Below are positions 54,635 through 62,210 of a stretch of 64,000 bases of DNA, piece after piece. Position 1 is the first letter of the stretch. Each line of letters begins with the position of its first letter. The translations under genes were made by a program, and so were the position numbers. The DNA comes from Candidatus Kuenenia hertensis (lineage in GTDB: Bacteria > Planctomycetota > Brocadiia > Brocadiales > Brocadiaceae), in the NCBI GenBank assembly GCA_021646465.1, contig SOET01000009.1:1-64000 (forward strand). The letters are read 5' to 3'. The notes under the pieces are model-generated. The model was given only the letters and a program-made list of their open reading frames with translations, made no database searches and was not told the origin of the DNA.

Positions 54635-55123
54635 ATGCCTATTATTACTATTCCCAAAATACTACAGGAAAAACTTACCGAAGAGGGTGCAAAGGCCCTT
54701 GTAGACATCCTGGACAAGGTGGAGGTGCAAGGGACATCCCATACCCTCGAAATAGTTGAAGAACGCTTCGAAAAACGTTTAACAATCGAGATTGCAAATG
54801 TAAGGAGCGACATAAAAGACCTTGAAGGACAATTTAACAAAAAACTCGAAAATGAAATTACGGGTATAAGGGCCGATATAAAAGTCTTTGAAGGGCAATT
54901 TAACAAAAAACTTGAAAATGAAATTACGAGTATAAAGGCCGATATGAAAGTCCTTGAAGGGCATTTTGATAAAAAGATTGATACCAATATTGCCAATCTC
55001 AGAATGGAGCTCAAGTCCGATATTGCAAATACAAAAGCCGAACTTATAAAGTGGATGTTCATATTCTGGATAGGCCAGGTAGCTACAATCATTGGCATAT
55101 TATTTATCTTTTTTAAGAAGTAA
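54635..55123 (+). CDS. Coiled-coil protein with 22-residue repeats and C-terminal membrane anchor
   Basis: 162 residues. After an N-terminal 35 residues (IPKILQEKLTEEGAKALVDI), three near-identical units of 22 residues follow (IANVRSDIKDLEGQFNKK..., ITGIRADIKVFEGQFNKK..., ITSIKADMKVLEGHFDKK...), then a fourth decayed unit and a single transmembrane helix (about 138-160). The 22-residue period equals two hendecads, which makes a nearly straight coiled coil. In DNA the unit is 66 bp and the copies are alike, so copy number may vary. Such proteins resemble DUF1640-type anchored coiled coils. Function unknown. Confidence 0.7.
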   Translation: MPIITIPKILQEKLTEEGAKALVDILDKVEVQGTSHTLEIVEERFEKRLTIEIANVRSDIKDLEGQFNKKLENEITGIRADIKVFEGQFNKKLENEITSIKADMKVLEGHFDKKIDTNIANLRMELKSDIANTKAELIKWMFIFWIGQVATIIGILFIFFKK

Positions 55124-55140
55124 GCCATCATACCATTGAA

Positions 55141-57342
55141 TTAAAACTTATAACTCAACCCAATAAAATACGTACGCCCTGGCCTTGGCAAATCATTCTC
55201 TACTGATATAGGGCCGGGATCATCATAGTCCTTATCCAGCAGATTATAAACAGTCCCCTGAATTTCCATTGTTTTAAAGAATTCTTTGGCAATGAGTGAA
55301 AGATTCACTAATGAAAATGAAGGCATATCGTCCCTGCCGTCGCCTTCTTCCCGGTAACGCTTACCACTTACAAACGTGCTGGCGTTTACATTGAGGTATT
55401 TCCAGGGTTGTGCGTTAAAACCAATATTCCCCTTGTGTTTTGCGGAAAAAGGAAGATTCTTTCCATTATCATCCTGTGCGTCCTGAAACGTATAATTCAA
55501 GAAAACATAGTTTCCCTTTGAAATATCAATTCGGGATTCAAATTCAATCCCATGAACATGGACATTGCCGTAATTATCATACGTTTGAATTCTGCTTGTT
55601 CCTTCCAACACACTTCTTAAGGAAATAAGGTCTTCGATATCGTTGTAAAAGTAATTAACTGCGGCTGAGATATATTTGTTGAACGTATGTTGAATTCCTA
55701 TTTCATACGTTTTTATTTCTTCGGGATCCAAATTCTCGTTTCCATGTATAACGGGGTGTTCAGGATTTGCATACATAGCTGCAAAATCAGGCGGGCGGAA
55801 TGCCTCACCGTAAAGTAGTTTTAACGAAGTATTTTTTGTAAATTGCCACGTGATACCAGTTCTCGGATTCACTGTGCTTCCAAAATCATCATAATAATCA
55901 TATCGTAATCCCAACGTAAGGTTTATAGTACTGGTGATATCCCATGTATCCTGAATATACACAGACCAGATATTTCTCTTCGCCTCGTCTATTTGAGGAT
56001 ATGAGTCAGAAAAGTTTTGCATAAAACCAACATATTCAAGGGTAACCGGATGCACATTACTGATATGATGAATATTATCCTGACCAATCCATCGGTATTC
56101 AAATCCAAGCGTAAACATATTACCTTCAAATAATTCATACGTGGCAGGAATTTCCGTTCCCGCTATCCTTTCAATAACCTTGCTGTATATCTCATAGCCG
56201 TCGGGATATGTTTCTAATGTATCAGAGACGCCGTTTCCATCAGGATCAGTGTAAACAGTTGCTCCATCCGGAAGTGAATCAAAAAAGCCGTTCCTGTCAA
56301 ATTGATCATAATATGCCCTCGGTTTTAATACGCCGTTTTCTCCAAACATTTTTTCATAGCCAATTTCACAGAAAACATAATTGTTTTCTATGTTTGTATC
56401 GTCATTCAGGGCGTATTGCTGGCCAATGAATGGTCCACGGTTTTTATTGCTGTAGAATCCTCTGAAATAAAAACCTTCATATTTAATCAGTAAATCCATA
56501 TCGTATTCACGCCGCCAGTCATCAACACTTCCGGGAGCAAGAGAAGATGGCGAATATCCCGGCGAAGAAAGCTCGTTATCAAGAATTGTCTGGCTGTCGC
56601 TTACTACAGTGCCGTCATATCCATCTGAATCAGTATAATTCAACATGCCGGATATCTCAAACTTGTCCAGCTTCTGCCCGAATACAATATTTCCTGATAC
56701 GGTATCATAACTCCCGTAACCGCTGCTTATTATTACACCGTCAATGTCGTCCGCATTCTTTGTTATAATATTTACCACTGCCAGAAATGCATTTTCTCCA
56801 TAAAGAGCGGAACCTGGCCCTCTGATTATTTCGATTTTTTTAATATGTTCTACCGGATAACCATCAAAATTCACAAACGCATCGCCGCGCAAAGGGTTAT
56901 TCACCAGATGACCGTCAATCATTACCCGTACTCTGTTTGCAGCGGAAAGCCCGCGCACCGTTGGATAGGTATCGCCAATTGCGCCGTTTTTCAAAATCTC
57001 GAAACCGGGAACGATTCTCAGTATTTCTGAAAACGTCCGGAATCCCATACGCCGGATATCCTCTCCGGTTAACACGGTGATAATACCCGGAGCTTTTTCT
57101 ACCGGCGATTCTATCTTTGTAGCAATAGACGCTTTTCCCCCTTCGCCAAACCAGATGGACTCAAGTAACACAATATCATCCAGTTCAGCGACAACGTAAT
57201 CCCGTCTTTTTTGCGGCAATCCCTCTGCTGCATATGGATTATCAGCAATTTGGCCTGTTTCTGCATTTACAGAAGCCATTAAGAGCCTAAAAATAATAGC
57301 GGCATAAAAAATTTGCAGGATATAATTCGTTTTTACAAACAT
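55141..57342 (-). CDS. TonB-dependent outer-membrane receptor (paralogue 1)
   Basis: 733 residues, signal peptide ending near SVNAE (about 27). Before the plug lies the segment LESIWFGEGGKASIATKIES shared by all four paralogues. The plug (about 75-190) has APGIITVLTGEDIRRMGFRT, GLSAANRVRVMIDGHLVN and IKKIEIIRGPGSALYGENA; the 22-strand barrel follows and ends in GRTYFIGLSYKF with the terminal aromatic. An extracellular loop contains the calcium-like DPDGNGVSDTLE. It imports or senses a large ligand with TonB energy. Last gene of the receptor operon, 17 nt after paralogue 2. Confidence 0.92.
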   Translation of the reverse strand: MFVKTNYILQIFYAAIIFRLLMASVNAETGQIADNPYAAEGLPQKRRDYVVAELDDIVLLESIWFGEGGKASIATKIESPVEKAPGIITVLTGEDIRRMGFRTFSEILRIVPGFEILKNGAIGDTYPTVRGLSAANRVRVMIDGHLVNNPLRGDAFVNFDGYPVEHIKKIEIIRGPGSALYGENAFLAVVNIITKNADDIDGVIISSGYGSYDTVSGNIVFGQKLDKFEISGMLNYTDSDGYDGTVVSDSQTILDNELSSPGYSPSSLAPGSVDDWRREYDMDLLIKYEGFYFRGFYSNKNRGPFIGQQYALNDDTNIENNYVFCEIGYEKMFGENGVLKPRAYYDQFDRNGFFDSLPDGATVYTDPDGNGVSDTLETYPDGYEIYSKVIERIAGTEIPATYELFEGNMFTLGFEYRWIGQDNIHHISNVHPVTLEYVGFMQNFSDSYPQIDEAKRNIWSVYIQDTWDITSTINLTLGLRYDYYDDFGSTVNPRTGITWQFTKNTSLKLLYGEAFRPPDFAAMYANPEHPVIHGNENLDPEEIKTYEIGIQHTFNKYISAAVNYFYNDIEDLISLRSVLEGTSRIQTYDNYGNVHVHGIEFESRIDISKGNYVFLNYTFQDAQDDNGKNLPFSAKHKGNIGFNAQPWKYLNVNASTFVSGKRYREEGDGRDDMPSFSLVNLSLIAKEFFKTMEIQGTVYNLLDKDYDDPGPISVENDLPRPGRTYFIGLSYKF

Positions 57343-57359
57343 TATGAGTAATCCTGTAA

Positions 57360-59579
57360 TTAAAACTTATAACTCAAGCCAACAAAATACGTTCTCCCTG
57401 GTCTGGGAAGGTCTTCCGGAATTACGGACGGAACCGGATCTTCATAGTCTTTGTCGAGCAGGTTATAGACCGATCCCTGAATCTCCATTGTTTTAATAAA
57501 TTCTTTTGCGATAAAGGAAAGATTCAACAATGTGTAAGAGGGAAGATCGCTCCTGGAATCATCATGCGGGCGTTTACGCTTCCCATTAAAGTACATATTC
57601 AAGTTGGTATTTATGTATTTAGGATAATTAATATTTACGCCAAAATTACCCTTATGCTTTTCCGTGTATTGTATTTCTCGACCCTCATCATCATTAGTAT
57701 CCTGAAAGGTATAATTCATATAAACGTAATTACCACGAAAGATGTATATTTTTGTCTCTACTTCTATGCCCTGAACACGGGCATTATCTTCATTTTTAAA
57801 CGTTAAAATATCAATACCATCTTCTACCGTACTTCCAATGGTAATCAAATCGTCAATATAATTGTAAAAATAGGTAATATTACTTGTTATATAATTATTA
57901 ATCTTATAGAACAATTCAACCTCATAGGAATCAATAATTTCCGCCTTTAGGTCTTTATTGCCCCGTAAAAGTATATCATTGGGATTTGCGATCATCGAAC
58001 CAATATCCGGAGCACGAAACGCTTCCCCATAAAGCATCTTTAAAGAACCTTTATCTGAGAAATTCCATACTAAACTGGTTCTTGGGCTAAATTCATCTTC
58101 ACTATCTGTATAATAGTCATACCGTCCGCCCAGCGTAACTTGCAATGTGTCGGAAATATCCCATATATCCTGCAGGAAAACAGAATATATGTTTCGTGTC
58201 GCTTTCGGGAAAAGAGGGTGAGAATCAGATAAATCAATAAGAGTGTCAAAGCCTTCAAATGTAACAGGATCAACATTACTCTTGTAATGAATATTGGTAA
58301 GATTATTCAGCCGGTATGATGAACCAAGAGTTAATAAATTATTTTCAAATATTTTATAATCAATAAGCAATTCGGCCCCGGCAACTCTCATTGTATTTTC
58401 AGATTCGATAAGGTAGCCTTCCGGATATGTTTCAGAAAAATCAGCAATTCCGTCGTTATCATAATCAAATACGGTAGTTGCTCCATCAGGTAAGAATTCA
58501 TTTAAACTGGCATTATCAAATTGATCATAATAGACTCTCGGTTTTATCGTTACTATATCCTCAAATGTCTTTTTGTATCCTACCTCAACAAACACATAAT
58601 TTGATTCCAATTCAGTTTGTTCATTCAACGCAAGCAGGGGCCCTATATAGGGCCCCCTGTTTCTGTTTGAGTAAAATCCTCTCAGGTAAAGATCTTTGTA
58701 ATCAAATTTAAAATCCATATCAAACTCTCTCTTCCAGTCTTCTACTTCTCCAGGCGCCAGTGAAACAGCCGGAAATCCGTAAGAAGAAATATTGTTGTCG
58801 GCAATTGTCTGGCTATCGCTTTCAATAGTGCCATCATAACCATCTGTCGATGTGTAATGAATAAAACCTGATATGCTTACATCGCCAAATGTTTTCCCAT
58901 ATAAAATGCTTTCATCTTTTGTATCATAACTTCCATAGCCACTGCTTATTTTAATGCCATCTATATCATCTGCGCCATATGTGATAATATTAATTACCGA
59001 CAAAAAAGCATTCTCTCCGTACATTGCAGAGCCTGGACCACGTATTATTTCGATTTTTTTTATGTTTTCTAATGGAAAATCCTCATAAAAATTAGAAAAT
59101 GCAGCCCCGGTTATAGGTTCATTAATAATGTGGCCATCTATCATTACCAGTATTTTATTATTTGCAAGGATGCCGCGCACATAAGGCTCCATATTTCCAA
59201 AATTTGCACCTTTTATAAACGTAAAACCTGGTATTGTCCTTAATACTTCATACGTAGTACGAAATCCAAGATTTTTAATTTCATCAGCCGTTATAACATT
59301 AATAACACCAGGCGCATTTTTAATTTTAGTTTCTTGCCTTGACGCAAGGCTAACAGTTTCATCTAAACCAAACCATATCGATTCGGTTTGAATCATTTCA
59401 TTCACATCCAAACTGGTATGATTCGAATAATTATCATGGATATCTTTTGAAAATTCCATTTCTGATGAAAAGACTGATAGCTGAAAAATAAAATAGTTAA
59501 GAAAGAGGAAATGGCAATAAATAAGAATATTTTTATAAGTATTCATAATATTTTTTGTAAAAAAGAATTTATTCAGCAC
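57360..59579 (-). CDS. TonB-dependent outer-membrane receptor (paralogue 2)
   Basis: 739 residues at the longest frame (GTG 59579, overlapping the hydrolase gene by 11 nt); the ATG at 59546 gives a more typical signal peptide. Same architecture as the neighbours: IQTESIWFGLDETVSLASRQ, plug with APGVINVITADEIKNLGFRT, MIDGHIINEP and IKKIEIIRGPGSAMYGENA, then a barrel ending in F. The loop DYDNDGIADFSE is the calcium-like motif. It is closer in sequence to the partial receptor at 62211 than to paralogue 1, indicating recent duplication. Confidence 0.92.
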   Translation of the reverse strand: MLNKFFFTKNIMNTYKNILIYCHFLFLNYFIFQLSVFSSEMEFSKDIHDNYSNHTSLDVNEMIQTESIWFGLDETVSLASRQETKIKNAPGVINVITADEIKNLGFRTTYEVLRTIPGFTFIKGANFGNMEPYVRGILANNKILVMIDGHIINEPITGAAFSNFYEDFPLENIKKIEIIRGPGSAMYGENAFLSVINIITYGADDIDGIKISSGYGSYDTKDESILYGKTFGDVSISGFIHYTSTDGYDGTIESDSQTIADNNISSYGFPAVSLAPGEVEDWKREFDMDFKFDYKDLYLRGFYSNRNRGPYIGPLLALNEQTELESNYVFVEVGYKKTFEDIVTIKPRVYYDQFDNASLNEFLPDGATTVFDYDNDGIADFSETYPEGYLIESENTMRVAGAELLIDYKIFENNLLTLGSSYRLNNLTNIHYKSNVDPVTFEGFDTLIDLSDSHPLFPKATRNIYSVFLQDIWDISDTLQVTLGGRYDYYTDSEDEFSPRTSLVWNFSDKGSLKMLYGEAFRAPDIGSMIANPNDILLRGNKDLKAEIIDSYEVELFYKINNYITSNITYFYNYIDDLITIGSTVEDGIDILTFKNEDNARVQGIEVETKIYIFRGNYVYMNYTFQDTNDDEGREIQYTEKHKGNFGVNINYPKYINTNLNMYFNGKRKRPHDDSRSDLPSYTLLNLSFIAKEFIKTMEIQGSVYNLLDKDYEDPVPSVIPEDLPRPGRTYFVGLSYKF

Positions 59580-60636
59580 GTATTAATTCTATAATAGCCT
59601 CAATAAAAACATCACTCTCCGCCAATGAACCGGGCAAGTAGTGCGGTCTATCATTATAATGGTATGTTTTATTTACAGAATTTCCCTGCTCTATAAGATT
59701 TATTCTCACCCATGGAACACCTCCTTTAACCGCAGCATTAACCATTTCTACAGCGTGCTTGTTTTGCCACCATAAAGGATATTGCGTAAATTCTTTAATA
59801 TCACGTTCTCTTTTGGGTGGTAAAATATGGTCCCATGTACCCTGGATTCTCAAATAATTACCTCTGTATTTACCTATATAACGAACCGCCTCCCGTTCTG
59901 CCCAGAATCTCATATTTTCTTCTGAATTGTCCCTCGAGAGACTATAGTGACCAAATACTCTATACACCTTATCAGACATATCATTAGTAACATCCCGATC
60001 TAAAGTCCAAGGTTCCAAACATACGGCAAAACTGTCCGAAGGGCCTTCAATGTCGATTATATACTTAACGGATATCTCAGGGCGCCTTGCTACACACCCG
60101 GCTACCATTGAAATACCATATGATTGCGAATAAATCCCTATATTCTCATCAATTACATAATCAAGATTTTTTACATATTTAATAATTTCAGCAAGTCCAT
60201 CCTGATGACGAAAACCGTTATAATCTTCATTTCCTTCTGACGTAATATCATTAGAACTGTTACTGACACGTCCTTCCGCATTAAAGCATACCACAACAAT
60301 ACCTGCTTCGCTTATTGATTTTGCTTTTAAACCATATGCATGCATTCTTCCCGGTTCAAGAGCTCCCGGGATTATTATCAACGCCGGAAAACATTGATTT
60401 GGATATACTCTTGGGCTGGGACAACGAATTAGGCCGTAAACCTTATTTCCCGATGGCGCTACAATATGGAATGGTTTAACTAGTGTTTGATAACGATGTT
60501 CTATAGAACATCCATGCGGGATAACAGGCAAACAATTATCATTCTGATTCTTATTATTAAAGGTAATAGTACTGCATGATAACCCATAAACAAAAATCAA
60601 ATACATTAAAAACAATAAGAAATGTTTTTTGATCAT
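59569..60636 (-). CDS. Lipoprotein alpha/beta hydrolase
   Basis: About 355 residues from the ATG at 60636 (the frame extends to a TTG at 60687, inside a repeat). The N-terminus is a lipoprotein signal ending in YGLSCST. The fold shows LIIIPGALEPGRMHAYGL (oxyanion strand), GFRHQDGLAEIIKYV and the nucleophile elbow IYSQSYGIS, where SxSxG replaces GxSxG; a GTWDHILPP segment carries the aspartate/histidine region, and YHYNDRPHYLPGS near the end a further histidine. It would process a substrate in the periplasm or at the membrane. Embedded in the TonB receptor operon, it may act on the imported ligand. Confidence 0.78.
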   Translation of the reverse strand: MIKKHFLLFLMYLIFVYGLSCSTITFNNKNQNDNCLPVIPHGCSIEHRYQTLVKPFHIVAPSGNKVYGLIRCPSPRVYPNQCFPALIIIPGALEPGRMHAYGLKAKSISEAGIVVVCFNAEGRVSNSSNDITSEGNEDYNGFRHQDGLAEIIKYVKNLDYVIDENIGIYSQSYGISMVAGCVARRPEISVKYIIDIEGPSDSFAVCLEPWTLDRDVTNDMSDKVYRVFGHYSLSRDNSEENMRFWAEREAVRYIGKYRGNYLRIQGTWDHILPPKRERDIKEFTQYPLWWQNKHAVEMVNAAVKGGVPWVRINLIEQGNSVNKTYHYNDRPHYLPGSLAESDVFIEAIIELIRAE

Positions 60637-60691
60637 AATTTGTCTGACTATATATTTTGAAATTATTTTAATGTTTAAGAATTTCAAAGTC

Positions 60692-60725
60692 GAGATTCTT
60701 CGGTCGTCCCTCCCTCAGAATGACA
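60692..60725. repeat. Family D half copy interrupting the receptor gene
   Basis: AGATTCTTCGGTCGTCCCTC... (60692-60725) matches the left arm at 17594 with few changes. Homology of the dead receptor ends at about 60750, next to this element. Confidence 0.75.
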
Positions 60726-60737
60726 CTTTTATTGTCA

Positions 60738-62178
60738 TAATGTCATTAAGATCTTCAATATCTCAGTAATGTTCCAGATATCCTGAACATACCAGGACTA
60801 TATTCTGCGCGTTACTTCTTCGATATAGGGAAGTGTATCCGAGAAATTTTGTATGCTGCCAAGTGACTCATAGGTAATAGGGTCAAAATTTGTTTCGTAG
60901 CGTATATTTGTCTGATTTATCAGCCGGAATTCCATGCCGAGGGTAACGGTATTTTCGTCAAATATCTGATAATCAACCGGAAGTTCTGCTCCGGCAATTT
61001 TTTGCGTTCCCCACGTTTGTCCGATTAATCCATCTGAATATAATTCCAAGGTTTCTTTTGCACCGTCTCCATCGAGATCGAGCGGTAAAATACCTTCCTC
61101 CGAAATTAACTCAAAATAACCGTTTCTTTCAAACTGGTCATAATAAATCCTTGGGCGAAAGGTAAGTATTTCTTCAAATGTTTTTTTGTATCCTGCCTCT
61201 ACGAAAACATAATTGAGTTCGATATCCGATTCATCAGAAAGAACGTATTGTGGCCCCAGATATGAACTGGTGTCCTTGTTGATATATAACCCTTCTATAT
61301 AAAAATCTTTGTAAATTGTTTTCAGGTTGAGATTATATTCACGCCTCCAGTCTTCAACACTTCCTGGCGCCTCGGATGTCTTTGCGTATCCAAGAGAAGA
61401 AATGCTGCTATCTACTAACGTTTGCGTATCACTATTGATCGTACCTTCATGTCCATTTGTGGTACGATAATGAAGAAGTCCTGAAAAAGCAATATCCCCA
61501 TATCGTTTCCCGAACGTAATATTTTCTTCGATAGTATCAAAGCTTCCGTATCCGGTGTTCACACGCACGCTATTAATATCTTCTGCATTATTTGTTATGA
61601 TATTAATAACCCCCTTAAATGCATTTTCACCATACATTGCAGAACCCGGCCCGCGAATAAATTCTATTTTTTTAATGTTTTCTACAGGAAAATCGTCAAA
61701 ATACATAAAGGCGTCTCCCCATAACGGAAAATTCACTAAATGACCATTTAACATTACCCGCACCTTATTTGCGCCATCAATGCCGCGAACAACAGGGACA
61801 ACATTTCCATAATCCCCCATTTTCCTTATCTCAAACCCTGGAACAGTTCTCAGGACATCGGCAAAGGTGCGAAACTCCATATTCTTTATTTCTTCGGCAG
61901 TAATCACACTCACAATACTTGGGGCTTCATTTATTGAGGTTTCCTGACGTGATGCAATGGATACTTTTTCTTCAAAGCCATACCAGATATTTTCTATTTC
62001 CATTGCTCTCTCAATTTCTAAATTATCATTATATGGAAGGGAGGTATCATTACTTTCTTCAGAGTGCAAATTTTCCGTTTGCCCCGATAGAAGCGCAGAA
62101 TGGTTAAAACATTGCAAAAGGCTTACAAATTATAATATCTAAAGTAATAAAATGAATGCCTTTATATATATTCACCAT
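60738..62178 (-). pseudogene. Broken TonB-dependent receptor (paralogue 3)
   Basis: An open frame of 439 codons (60798-62117) gives plug and half barrel: IENIWYGFEEKVSIASRQ, APSIVSVITAEEIKNMEFRT, MLNGHLVN and IKKIEFIRGPGSAMYGENA. Three lesions are visible. At the front there is no usable signal peptide in frame; an ATG at 62178 with a plausible leader is in another frame, which implies a frameshift near 62120. At 60798 a TAG stands where paralogues have tyrosine, and homology continues past it (WYVQDIWNITEIL). After about 60750 the family D repeat takes over and the last about 240 residues are missing. Confidence 0.85.
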
Positions 62179-62210
62179 TTTCTCTAGCGAAAAATCACAT
62201 TGAATGATTC

